From Chaetoderma sp. LZ-2023a (Eukaryota > Mollusca > Caudofoveata > Chaetodermatida > Chaetodermatidae): 64,000 nt of DNA. Numbering within the stretch: position 1 is the stretch's first letter; each line of letters starts with the position of its first letter. The stretch spans positions 69,246,014 through 69,310,013 of the forward strand of contig CM067366.1 in assembly GCA_034401795.1 (NCBI GenBank). The letters are read 5' to 3'. The notes beneath the pieces were generated by a model. It did no database searches and was not told the DNA's origin. It worked only from the letters and a program-made list of their open reading frames with translations. Made by a program: the position numbers and the translations under genes. Below, piece after piece: positions 47,015 through 58,480 of the stretch.

Positions 47015-48825
47015 ATAGTTTGACAGCCGTGACAAATGATAACGCATCGCGGATCGAGAGCATGGGAGCACACTAGGCGCAACATACTATTCCCACATGA
47101 TAGTTATTTACACTAACCTAACTATACTTTCCTAACTCTTCATAAACTTTCCTGGCCAATATAACATAGAGTAATAAAATAATAATAAGAAAACAGCAGA
47201 ATTTGGTTTGCGAGACGAAAATAACCTAATGCTCGATCTTCCCTAGTGTCGAGTTTGACGGGAAGATGAAATTTCAGCGCACACTCTCCTTTTCTACTTT
47301 TTGGTGATGTCACAGGAGGGCAGACAACCACACCCGAAAGTTTTATGGTGAGTCGGTCCCGCCAAATATGGAAATGTTTAACTTTTATTCTCCTGGAGTC
47401 GGATTATATATTCCCTTCATAGGAAGAAAGCAAATATAAATATAAGAAGGTAGGATAGTCGCTTTCATCCCTGCTCGGCCGGAAATCGTGTCTCTGATCA
47501 AAGTTAAAATCTGGAACTATTTATTCCTGTGGTGCGTGATGCAGTTTTTCAAGTTGGATGCTTATAAACTCACCTGTTCAAATCCAGGCTGGACCACCCG
47601 ATGGGGTGTGGGAGAGCGTGATGACGTCAGTGGCTTAGCCCCGACTCATCATCTCTCGCCTCCTCCATCACGCTGTGGTAGATACATGTAGGGCTGTTCC
47701 TTTGTTTATAGACTTTGATCCAATTTACCGGAAAATAGAAGTGATGATCACATGATTCTTGTTTTGAAAGCATGTGTTTTATCGGAAACTTAAGCAATCC
47801 GTATATGGGTGGAGTTTTGATGCTGCTGATTCTATGTATTTGATGTGAAAAATCGAAATAAATGTTTTTCCTATTCTGTTCCTTAGAACAGCACCCCTTT
47901 ATATGCGCGTGATCTTATACATATGCCGCCTCTTGTGTGTAGTAGATTTATTCCAGCCCGTGTTGATTAGTGGCTGGAATATATAGGTAAGAGAATATTT
48001 GTAATTATCCACGATGGTATACTGTCTAAGTTTTGATGCTGCGTCATCAGCCCGCGTGCTAATGATTTGTATACGCGGTAGAACAGTCATGTTCTTAATC
48101 AAAATTAGGACAGTATAGCTGACTGTAATTTATTGTTTGGTTTAAACAGCTCCATGGCTTGCGGAATCCAAGTCTCCTGACCCCGCCAAGCTGGACTGTA
48201 TTTACCAGGTGGGTGGACTGCCACGCATCCTCCTCTGTGGGTTGGACTAGTAGTCTCACCTCACCTAGACCAAACTTAATTGTCACAGTACAGCTCGGAA
48301 AGTGCGTGCCACAGTTTTACAGTTTACAATACCGTCGTATGGAGATTGTGATACAGTCATCCTGCATGTCTGTGTCTCTGTCATGTTGGTGAATTTGATT
48401 GATACACGTGGCTGCTTATCTGCGGATGATCTTGTGCTGTCCTGAAGAGTGAAGTTTTTATTGCAGTGGGGTGGGAATACTGCATGCTTGTGGTGTCAAC
48501 TTTATCGGACATGATGTATTTCACTCTGTAATCGCCGAGTCCGAAGACAGGACAGAGTTACTTTAGAAGCAAATTCCTACTTGATACGGATGACAGACTG
48601 TGGGCATCTTGCTCTCTTAATAATATTGACTTATTACGTGTGATTGAAGTGTGTTAGTTTAGCTGATTACGTACAACGTATCCGGTGGGGGGGGGGGGGG
48701 GGGGGTTAATGTCCGTGCAACGATGAATTGACATATCCATCCTTGCGGGCAAGTGTGTTCTGTATGCTCCTGGCTTTCTGTGTCTTGGTGTGATGTTCTG
48801 AATGCTCACCGGGGGGGGGGGGGGG
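47015..48825 (-). other. Gypsy region between pol and 3' LTR
   Basis: No env-like frame, signal peptide or membrane segment was found. It contains G runs at 46911 (in the LTR), 48688-48706 and 48811-48825. It may be 3' untranslated sequence plus old insertions. Confidence 0.5.
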
Positions 48826-51281
48826 CTTGGTAGGGCGGTTGTGGTGAGGGATGTCCTTTGGATGGGGAGGGGCATCTCCCATTACACGACGGTTGGTACA
48901 CTGTCATAGTTTTTAAGTACTGGGAATATTCGAGCTGAGAGTCTGCTGAACAGGCTGATTCCCTTCCCACCACCGGCTGGGGGTGGGGGTGGGGGTGGGG
49001 GTGGGGGTGGTGTTGCTATGGTGCGGGATGCCACCTCCTCTGTAACAACTGACTCTCTCATATCTGAAGATTGACAGTCAACAGACGACGAGTGGCGTGT
49101 GACATGGACAGGACCAGTGATGTCTGAACTTGGTGCATAGACGAGAGATGCAAGTTGGAGTGGGGGTGGTGGTGCTAATGGATGGGGCGCACCTTGGAGT
49201 GGGGGTGGTCTCGTGATTTGAGAATTTGGAGGGATACACCGAGTTGTGCTGTTTTGCTGTTCTTCAAAACAAGCCAAGGCCTCATCAAGCCTCTTCACTT
49301 CCAACGCTATTTATTACATGTTCCACCCCAGAGGAAGCATGGCCTGGAGCAGCTTCAGCTTCCGCTTGTGACAACTCTATAATTTGTGTAATAGCATGAA
49401 GTGGGTGGGAGTGGGAAAAGGTTGGCGGAACAACTTTTCCGTCCTTCCCCTTGGACAGTACAAATGAGAAAGTCTTCAGATACGACTTCCCAGATCGTGT
49501 AGACTTACTCTGAAGAGGGAGAGGGCGAGTACTCATCTCGTCATCGTCCTCAGCATTAGTCATATGTTCGCCGGATTCCTGGCTTGGTAGGAGAGTGGTC
49601 GAACTGGCACCGTGGTGCCCCGGACTAACGCCCAGAATACTTGTCTCCGTAGAGACATTTGCCTGGGTACCGGTGTCACATGGAACACCCAGTCCGATCT
49701 CTGGTACTGGGTCATCATTGACACAAGATTTAAGTCGATCGAAGTGGATGACTGAGGTCAGACCATCCGAGGCGCGGATATGGTAGGTCACGTCTGACTT
49801 CTGACATACAGGGCTTTCCACTGGTAACTCAGTTTACTCGGCACGTTTGCGGAACGTTGCGAACTGTGAACCCAAACCACTTTTCCAGCCACATGCGGGG
49901 CTCCATGCACTCGCCAGTCATGCCACATTTTATGACGCTGGTGTGCAGTGGATAATGTTGCTCTCACTAGCTCATGGGTCTGTTCTATCTGATGCCGCAT
50001 GAGCTCTATGTAGAGAGATGGTGAATTTTTCTCCCCTGGAATCCTTAGCATGGCCAGATCCAGGGCTAAGGCTAATTCATGGCCTAACATTAACCGAGCA
50101 GGGGTATAACCCATGCTGGAATGTATTGAAGTGCGGTATGCCATGAGCACATATGGGAGTCATGGATCCCAGTCACGACAATCAAGGTGTGCTTCCTTTG
50201 TCAGCATCTCTGCCAGCATTCTATTGAACCTCTCTACCATCCCATCACTTCGCGGATGGTAGGGCATTGTGCGCATTTAACTATATGAATCAATTTGCAG
50301 AGCTCGGAGATCTTAAAATTATTTCCTTGGTCGAGTGCAGTTCATAAGGCATACCCAAGTGGCAGAACACATTGCTCGTCAGGTCCTCTGCTACTGTGGA
50401 TGCCTCATGGTCCGTCAAAGCAAATGCTTCCACCCACTTCATAAAATAATCTTGTAATACGAGGATGTTCTTGTTTCCTTCATCCATCATATTCAAGGTC
50501 CGAGCACATCAATAGCCACTCGCTCCCATGGTGCACCAACAATTTTAACTTGTAAGGGTGCGAATGATGCTGGCCAACAGTGTGTCTTTGGCTTGGGACA
50601 CATTTAGCATCCCATGCCGTCACACTATCGCGTATCCCGATCCAGTGGAATCTCTGTTTGATTCGGGTAGTTGTTCGCTCGACGGCAAAGTGTCCAGCAT
50701 TATCGTGCAGTTGTTGAAGGATGGTTTCACCATAATGCCCATGAATCACTATCCGGTTATTAATGTAGAGGATGCCATCTTGCATATGACACTCTCCAAG
50801 CCTCTGATAGTAATATTTTGCCGGTGCTGAAAGTGGTGTAACAGATTCCTTGGGAGGATGTACCCCCTCCTGGATCCACACGTTTATGTTTCGTGCTTGC
50901 ATGTCTGTTGCTTGTTCGTGAGCGACTGTCTCCATGTCCCACTCTGTGCTCTGCAATTTGGGAAATGCAGGAGATGGCTGCGTAGTATGTGTCATGGTGA
51001 TGGCTACTTCCTGTTCATTCTCGAACCCGATTTGGCTCAAGGCATTGGTATTTCCATGCAGTTTACCGTGTCTATGAACAACGTTGAAGTTAAAGGCTTG
51101 CAGGGATTCCTGCCACCTTGCTACCTGGCCCTCCAGATTTTTTCGGTTTCTGAGCCAGCATAGGAAAGCATGATCTGTATGCAGGGTAAATGGGCGCCCG
51201 TACAGAAAGTGTGTAATACTTAATGAAATACACCACAGATAACAATTCCCTCTTAGTGGATGCATAACATCTCTCCATTAT
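48826..51281 (-). pseudogene. Gypsy pol, duplicated copy: RNase H end, integrase and Pro-rich tail
   Basis: A second copy of 51297-53753, offset 2471-2473 bases. It holds, on the minus strand, the RNase H C-terminus and integrase zinc region (50480-51265), integrase core pieces (50290-50496, 49788-50150), the pol end (49285-49821) and a Pro-rich tail (48882-49304). It differs from the other copy at only about five bases plus small indels, including a G-rich minisatellite at 48978-49010. Its lesions are the same as in the other copy, so it arose after the element was already dead. It lacks the preceding RT. Confidence 0.85.
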
Positions 51282-52294
51282 GGAGATGGGGGGGGGCTTG
51301 GTAGGGCGGTTGTGGTGAGGGATGTCCTTTGGATGGGGAGGGGCATCTCCCATTACACGATGGTTGGTACACTGTCATAGTTTTTAAGTACTGGGAATAT
51401 TCGAGCTGAGAGTCTGCTGAACAGGCTGATTCCCTTCCCACCACCGGCTGGGGGTGGGGGTGGGGGGGGGGGGGGTGGGGGGTGGTGTTGCTATGGTGCG
51501 GGATGCCACCTCCTCTGTAACAACTGACTCTCATATCTGAAGATTGACAGTCAACAGACGACGAGTGGCGTGTGACATGGACAGGACCAGTGATGTCTGA
51601 ACTTGGTGCATAGACGAGAGATGCAAGTTGGAGTGGGGGTGGTGGTGCTAATGGATGGGGCGCACCTTGGAGTGGGGGTGGTCTCGTGATTTGAGAATTT
51701 GGAGGGATACACCGAGTTGTGCTGTTTTGCTGTTCTTCAAAACAAGCCAAGGCCTCATCAAGCCTCTTCACTTCCAACGCTATTTATTACATGTTCCACC
51801 CCAGAGGAAGCATGGCCTGGAGCAGCTTCAGCTTCCGCTTGTGACAACTCTATAATTTGTGTAATAGCATGAAGTGGGTGGGAGTGGGAAAAGGTTGGCG
51901 GAACAACTTTTCCGTCCTTCCCCTTGGACAGTACAAATGAGAAAGTCTTCAGATACGACTTCCCAGATCGTGTAGACTTACTCTGAAGAGGGAGAGGGCG
52001 AGTACTCATCTCGTCATCGTCCTCAGCATTAGTCATATGTTCGCCGGATTCCTGGCTTGGTAGGAGAGTGGTCGAACTGGCACCGTGGTGCCCCGGACTA
52101 ACGCCCGGAATACTTGTCTCCGTAGAGACATTTGCGTGGGTACCGGTGTCACATGGAACACCCAGTCCGATCTCTGGTACTGGGTCATCATTGACACAAG
52201 ATTTAAGTCGATCGAAGTGGATGACTGAGGTCAGACCATCCGAGGCGCGGATATGGTAGGTCACGTCTGACTTCTGACATACAGGGCTTTCCAC
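51282..52294 (-). pseudogene. Gypsy pol C-terminal end and Pro-rich extension
   Basis: The minus strand gives QKSDVTYHIRASDG...VIHFDRLKSC, the usual end of gypsy integrase after the GPY/F module. An acidic and Ser-rich stretch follows (51758-52294). A Pro-rich tail (PPPLQGAPHPLAPPPP, 51253-51777) is in another frame or a separate ORF. The left border of the duplicated block is at about 51290, at a run of G; codons beyond it are not native. The Pro-rich part has no known function. Confidence 0.7.
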
Positions 52295-53300
52295 TGGTAA
52301 CTCAGTTTACTCGGCACGTTTGCGGAACGTTGCGAACTGTGAACCCAAACCACTTTTCCAGCCACATGCGGGGCTCCATGCACTCGCCAGTCATGCCACA
52401 TTTTATGACGCTGGTGTGCAGTGGATACTGTTGCTCTCACTAGCTCATGGGTCTGTTCTATCTGATGCCGCATGAGCTCTATGTAGAGAGATGGTGAATT
52501 TTTCTCCCCTGGAATCCTTAGCATGGCCAGATCCAGGGCTAAGGCTAATTCATGGCCTAACATTAACCGAGCAGGGGTATAACCCATGCTGGAATGTATT
52601 GAAGTGCGGTATGCCATGAGCACATATGGGAGTCATGGATCCCAGTCACGACAATCAAGGTGTGCTTCCTTTGTCAGCATCTCTGCCAGCATTCTATTGA
52701 ACCTCTCTACCATCCCATCACTTCGCGGATGGTAGGGCATTGTGCGCATTTAACTATATGAATCAATTTGCAGAGCTCGGAGATCTTAAAATTATTTCCT
52801 TGGTCGAGTGCAGTTCATAAGGCATACCCAAGTGGCAGAACACATTGCTCGTCAGGTCCTCTGCTACTGTGGATGCCTCATGGTCCGTCAAAGCAAATGC
52901 TTCCACCCACTTCATAAAATAATCTTGTAATACGAGGATGTTCTTGTTTCCTTCATCCATCATATTCAAGGTCCGAGCACATCAATAGCCACTCGCTCCC
53001 ATGGTGCACCAACAATTTTAACTTGTAAGGGTGCGAATGATGCTGGCCAACAGTGTGTCTTTGGCTTGGGACACATTTAGCATCCCATGCCATCACACTA
53101 TCGCGTATCCCGATCCAGTGGAATCTCTGTTTGATTCGGGTAGTTGTTCGCTCGACGGCAAAGTGTCCAGCATTATCGTGCAGTTGTTGAAGGATGGTTT
53201 CACCATAATGCCCATGAATCACTATCCGGTTATTAATGTAGAGGATGCCATCTTGCATATGACACTCTCCAAGCCTCTGATAGTAATATTTTGCCGGTGC
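52261..53300 (-). pseudogene. Gypsy integrase (zinc region, core, GPY/F start), broken
   Basis: The zinc region reads LHDNAGHFAVERTTTRIKQ...WDAKCVPSQRH; the second Cys of the CxxC pair is Ser. The core's first Asp is in ILVLQDYFMKWVEAFAL (52763-52969), but the second catalytic Asp region reads LHSTKE in place of the family's LHSDxG, next to a frameshift. The Glu region (MVERFNRML, about 52690) is kept in another frame with a stop shortly after. AYRTSIHSSMGYTPARLMLG (52261-52623) is the conserved stretch before the GPY/F module. The gene is not functional. Confidence 0.85.
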
Positions 53301-53479
53301 TGAAAGTGGTGTAACAGATTCCTTGGGAGGATGTACCCCCTCCTGGATCCACACGTTTATGTTTCGTGCTTGCATGTCTGTTGCTTGTTCGTGAGCGACT
53401 GTCTCCATGTCCCACTCTGTGCTCTGCAATTTGGGAAATGCAGGAGATGGCTGCGTAGTATGTGTCATGGTGATGGCTA

Positions 53480-53926
53480 CTTCCTGTTCATTCTCGAACC
53501 CGATTTGGCTCAAGGCATTGGTATTTCCATGCAGTTTACCGTGTCTATGAACAACGTTGAAGTTAAAGGCTTGCAGGGATTCCTGCCACCTTGCTACCTG
53601 GCCCTCCAGATTTTTTCGGTTTCTGAGCCAGCATAGGAAAGCATGATCTGTATGCAGGGTAAATGGGCGCCCGTACAGAAAGTGTGTAATACTTAATGAA
53701 ATACACCACAGATAACAATTCCCTCTTAGTGGATGCATAACATCTCTCCATTATGTTCAGAGTATGCGAACCATAACCCAGTACCTGCTCTGTTCCATCT
53801 TGTGTGACCTAAGATAGAACTAACTGCATCTATTGCATAAGCAGATGCATCAGTGTCCAAGATGAAATCGAGGTTAGGGTTAGGATGAGCAAGAATTAGA
53901 GCCATCATCAAATGTTCCTTCAGCAC
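53480..53926 (-). pseudogene. Gypsy RNase H
   Basis: The minus strand gives FILDTDASAYAIDAV (53726-53926), then STKRELLSVVYFIKYY, then FTLHTDHAFLCWL in a second frame, ending VVHRHGKLHGNTNALSQ. The first three acidic positions are present; the last (family GNADALSR) is Asn. A frameshift lies near 53735-53750, and the duplication break falls at the same place. Confidence 0.8.
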
Positions 53927-53939
53927 TCTGAAGGAACCT

Positions 53940-54740
53940 TCACACTCACTCGTTCACTCGAATGGTCGATCTTTATCGGTGATCCTAAATAAGGGTTCTG
54001 CAATCTCACTAAAGTGATGGATGTAATGACGATAGTACTGGCAGAGACCGAGGAAACTCCGGATATTCGTGACCATGGTGGGGGTTTGTCACTCCACTAC
54101 TGCTTTGGTTTTTGAAGGTTGAGTAGCCACTCCATCGCCGGATATGACGTGCCCCAGGAACTCGATGCTCTGTCTAAAAAGATGACACTTTTTAGGTTTG
54201 AGCTTTAGATTAGCGGTATGAAAACGCATTAGGACTTTGTCCAGGTTGGACAGAGTCGGCTCAAACGAGGAGCCAAAGACAATTATGTCGTTGATGTAAC
54301 AGAGACAGATCTACCATTGCAGGGTAGTTAATACCTGCTCAATGAGAAGTTCGAACATTCCAGGAGCGTTGCACAATCCGTAGGGCATCTTGTGGAACGG
54401 GAAAAGACAAACGCAGTCTTCTCCCTATCAGCCTCAGCCATGGCTACCTGCCAGTACCCACTAGCTAAGTCAATGGTACAAAACCACTTGGCTCCGGACA
54501 AGGAATCTAAGGCCTGATCTATCCATAGTAATGGATAAGCATCTTTGATGCTAAGATCATTAAGGTGATGGTAGGTGATACAAAACCGCAAAGATCCATC
54601 CTTTTTGCCTGCTAGTACAATGGGACTGGCCCAGGGGGATACTGATGGTCCTATAATGCCTGTCCGCAACATGTCGTTCACCTGTCCATGTGCCTCCTCC
54701 TCCTTGTGAATGGGAAGACGTCAAACGGGTTGTCGAAGGC
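53940..54740 (-). pseudogene. Gypsy reverse transcriptase
   Basis: The fingers and first palm Asp read GPSVSPWASPIVLAGKKDGS, then LNDLSIKDAYPL and FCTIDLASGYWQV (54328-54681). After a frameshift near 54390 the catalytic box reads YINDI (about 54285-54299) where YxDD is expected, so one catalytic Asp is replaced by Asn. The thumb and connection (EFLGHVISGDGV near 54140; SFLGLCQYYRHYIHHF near 54020) follow in other frames with a stop. It is dead. Confidence 0.85.
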
Positions 54741-55157
54741 TCAGTTGTTTCCAGTGTCGATGGAGTGTCGCACAAGATGAGTTTCTACCAGATCCATATT
54801 TCCGGCCGAGAATCTGTCGCAATATTTATATAGACGTTTCCCCATGTCACGTTTATGAGACTGCACCAATCCAACTGTGGTGCGCAAATATATGTCATGC
54901 AGATGTTCCGGTAAATCATCAGAAGTTGTTGCTGGTGTAGGTATGGTAGGGGGTGTCTCCAGTGATATCACATCCACCAGATGGCCACAACGAACTCCCG
55001 ATACAAGCGTTATTGGGTTCATTGTGCCATTGAATACTCTAAACGGTATATGATCCTTATTGATGTTGTCCACGATCATTCGGGGACTGGCGTATTGTGA
55101 GGCGATTATATATTCATGGTCGGGTTCCAGCATAGCTATTGTGGTGCGGTGGCCCAT
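54741..55157 (-). pseudogene. Gypsy protease-RT linker
   Basis: Continues from the protease and ends LVETHLVRHSIDTG, the pattern (H.IDTGd) that precedes RT in gypsy pol. No catalytic residues are expected here. Confidence 0.65.
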
Positions 55158-55600
55158 AAGATTTTCTCCTGTCCCGTCTCAACTGTGGCCGTAGATGCCA
55201 AAATCACTGCACAAGTATTGTACAGTGATGATTCCGGTCCAAGGGGTATGCAGCGGCCATGTATGTCTAATTCCTGTTGTCTGAAGTGTATGACGGCTGC
55301 GCTGGCACTGAGGAAATCAGAACCAAATAGGGCATCGTTTTGAATAGAGGCAATGACAACTCGCTGTATGAATTGCATTTCCTCTATCTGTATTACGAGG
55401 TTTACTGTACCAGCCACAGGAACATCGGCTCCGGTAGCTGTTTGCAAAAATATGTTTGTAGGCCTACGGGGTGGCTTCTTATGAGGTGGGATGCTCTCAT
55501 ACAAGTGCTTGTTGAAGACGGTGATGGAAGCTCCAGTGTCAACGGTGGCACCGGTGGAGACAGCATTAAACAGACAAGCACACTTCTATATTACTTTGTG
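55136..55600 (-). pseudogene. Gypsy aspartic protease
   Basis: The minus-strand frame carries the active-site motif VDTGASITVF (Asp-Thr-Gly at 55529-55540) and, further on, ALFGSDFLSASAAVIHF, the second half of a retropepsin fold. The enzyme would cleave gag-pol. The domain is open from about 55600 to 55136 and is among the better preserved parts of the element. Confidence 0.8.
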
Positions 55601-56491
55601 GTGTGCCTGTGGAGGAGTTTCCAATGATACTGCCTGTGGAACTGTTTTTGGTGCAGTATCATCCTGTATATAATCAGTCTGTTTCCGGATAGATTCCGTG
55701 AGTGCTGTTGGTGGCTGAGTGAGGAAGGGGCCAACTCGTCATTACCACTGCTGCAATTGCTTAGGCGATGATGGAGCTGGGGGTAGCAATGGTGGTGTTG
55801 TTGATGCTGTTTCTGTGTATTGTGAGTTTGTGTATTCAGCAGTATGGACAGGACTGGTGCGGTCGCGGATAAGGGCTACCTGTGTGAGCCACTTTTGGCA
55901 ATGCATCATGGGATGTTTAGTAGATGCGCAGAAGTGTGGAAGTTTGCCATTCTTTGTGCGATGCTTCTTCTTGCGGATCCATGCTGCCAAATGCTAACTG
56001 CAGTCTGTGTCGCTATTGCTGCAGTTGGATGTAGTGGGTGATGCTGTTAGGACGTGTGAATTGCAAACCACCAAGGGGCACCAGGTGTTAAGTGACCTGG
56101 CGGTGGGTCATGGTGCTTGTATAAACGTTGTTTCAGTGGAGGAGCTGCAACCAACCACTGCCGGTTTATATATTAAAGAAGCTTTGTTAGATACGGAGAT
56201 TGTGGGGTCGCAACCTCCAGCAGAGGGAGATGTCAGTGCCGTGGATGCAGTGTGCATCGTTTGTACCAACATACAAGAAGCCGGGTGTGTATGAGTGCAT
56301 ACTGTCATGGAAGAGTGATTTGTCATGTTGGCCTACTGACGTTGTTGTCAAGAGGCCACAGTTGAGTCGGGTTGTGAGAGTCGGCACCGAAGTGACTCTG
56401 TATTCGGTGCCCATTCTAGGTTTATTGGGATCTCAGGCTGTGGTGTATGTCGGTCAGCGGTAGGAGTTGTAGATGGAGGGCGGTTTGGACA
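55601..56491 (-). pseudogene. Gypsy gag-protease junction, degenerate
   Basis: Several short minus-strand frames (55742-55990, 56187-56414) of low complexity. One contains FCASTKHPMMHCQKW, a possible decayed zinc-knuckle-like stretch. No firm domain. Confidence 0.4.
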
Positions 56492-58139
56492 TCACTCCCT
56501 CCAGTAGTCTGGCTGACCACATCCAAAACTTGTGTTTGGTGGCTGTGTAGGCGGTCCTATATTTGTTGCTGGTCGTGTTGTCGACTTTGTGGCGATGGTG
56601 GTGCTAAGTGTGGCGACTATGTTAGTGAGTGCAGAGATCTGTTTTGTTATCGCTTCTAACCTATCATGCATGTTCTGATGATTGGTGTTATTGTACTGGT
56701 TCCCGCGTCCTGGGGCGTTGTTGTGGCCTCCGCGATGGGATTGGCTACGCCCTCTTCCTTTAAATGCGTGATTCTGACCGGTAGGTTGTTCTGTTTGTGC
56801 GTGCGAGTCGGATGCTGTGTTGGGTTCTGATGCAGTTGGGTTGTCAGTGGTGATTAGGAGGTTGGCATCGTTCACTTCATTTATTGGATGTAATTGATGG
56901 CGATTTTCTCCCGCTCCAAGAAATTTTTGATCTGAATCGCGGTTGCCATTAGTGATTGAAGACTATCATGTTCAATGAGCAATAACTTTTCCTCGAGGGC
57001 GGGTTCTCCACTTAACGCATCGATGAAAGTGTCCAGATGCAGATGTGTAACTCCCTCATGATTCGTGCTGGGGTAGGCACAAGTAACTAGTCACCGAATA
57101 CAACTAGCCAACTCTGGTAATGTCTCCCCGGCACGTCTATGCAAGTTATTAAGCTGTAGACAACTTGTTTCACAGGGGGTCGTGTCCCCGAATCTCTCTG
57201 ACAACGAGCTTCCCAGTGCATGTTGGCATGTGGTCTGCTCCCAAATCTGCCAGGACTTGGAGTGCTTTTCCTGACAGTTTTGTGGCCAGACATTCTCCCA
57301 TTTGTCGATCTGTCCACCGATTTGCATGACTAATTATTTCGAATTGACACTTATAATTAGCCCAATCATTCCCCCTGCTAAATTCTGGAGGGAAAATGAT
57401 CCGGCCATGGCTACGATATGGAGTTATAGGCGTGAATCCAGGTGGTGGTCCTAGGGAGACTGACGTGAACGAGGATGCTGGTCTGCGTCTTGGTAGTGGT
57501 GTTGGTGGTAATTCCCGATGATGCCGTGTCTGTGAGGGTGATTCCTGATGATAATGTTGAGCACGATATGTAGGGTCCACTGAATACCACCCTGATGCGG
57601 GTCCATAGATGGGTGTTGTTCTATAGACTGGTGGAGGTGGGCTATGTAGACGACGTGGACGTTCTATCGGCTGTTGTGACGGGTGTTCCTCATACGGAGG
57701 CGGTCCAGGAGACTGACGGGGGTGGTGCCTGCTGTGTGATGTTGTTCATCTGGAATGTTGTTGGAAGGAAGGTGCCATATCTCCTGCCTCGTATCATGGT
57801 ACTGATGGGTAGTATGGTGATGACATCCGTATTGGCGGAGATTCGGGACATGGTGCATGAGGTGCCAGCCATTGGTCACCCTGTGATGACGCTGGTGAAC
57901 ATAATGGCTGTGAAGGAATAGTTTGACCCCATAGGGGTCTATGTCATGGTCGACCGCGATCCGGTGTGGATATCTGACGTGATGTATTGAATACCTGCCT
58001 GCGAGGCATCGTGGAATGTCTCCTCGCTGATCGGCGAATACTCGTGTAAAAACGGTGCTGGTTGTTCCGCAATGGGGAAATTCCTAGCATAGTCGGTGAG
58101 CACGCATGCAGTCCTTCCGTCATATGATGTTAGTTCCAT
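56492..58139 (-). pseudogene. Gypsy gag
   Basis: The minus strand opens with MELTSYDGRTACVLTDYARN (57939-58139), 75 bases after the primer site. A Pro-rich, frameshifted stretch follows, then the capsid-like part FPPEFSRGNDWANYKCQFEI...LATKLSGKALQVLADLG (57170-57580). This continues in a second frame as LGSSLSERFGDTTP...HRRAGETLPELASCIR. An RGRGRSQSHRGG basic stretch and FGCGQPDYWRE, a zinc knuckle cut by a stop, close it (56492-56875). Gag forms the particle and binds RNA; this copy has several frameshifts. Confidence 0.75.
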
Positions 58140-58159
58140 ATCTAAGGAGTGCTGACTGT

Positions 58160-58480
58160 CTAATGAAGGAGACTGAAATGCGTGTGTGTTGAGTCTTGGC
58201 GTGGGTTCGCTTCTCGTTCGAGCCCCACATCGGGCGCCACTTGTAGCTCACGGGGGTAAGCGCTGTCCATTATATTGCTCCACTCCATTGCACGACATAT
58301 ACAGGATGCGTGGGAGGGCTGGATAGCTATGGTTCTCGGGGTTATGGATCCCATATCGCGACTCTCTGGAAGGTACAAAGACTGGCTTCGATGTTCCACT
58401 GGGGCCGTGCGCCCATTTCCGCTGAGATTGAATCTCACGGTCTCATCCCAATTGTTGCTGTCACCGGTATGTCGGTCCAT
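58160..58480 (-). other. Small open frame in the 5' LTR reading through the primer site
   Basis: A 106-codon frame begins in the LTR (MDRHTGDSNNWDETVRFNLS) and runs across the LTR end and primer site. The 3' LTR has a related frame (44842-45180, HTGDTNSWDETMRFNL). The last part differs because the 3' LTR is followed by host DNA. Conservation may simply reflect LTR homology. Confidence 0.35.
58216..58239 (-). promoter_or_regulatory. Primer binding site, tRNA-Lys type
   Basis: The plus strand GTTCGAGCCCCACATCGGGC then GCCA matches the 3' end of animal tRNA-Lys (including CCA) except at two positions, as recalled from the tRNA sequence. It lies two bases from the LTR. A tRNA annealed here would prime minus-strand DNA synthesis. 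Confidence 0.8.

Noticed and set aside
48882-49304. Pro-rich minus-strand frame as a possible env or host gene
   Set aside because: It lies at the end of gypsy pol, exists twice because of the tandem duplication, and has no signal peptide or membrane segment. It is kept only as a Pro-rich pol tail.
58216-58239. tRNA-Lys-like sequence considered as a tRNA gene
   Set aside because: Only the 3' 24 bases match and it sits two bases from an LTR, so it is a primer binding site.
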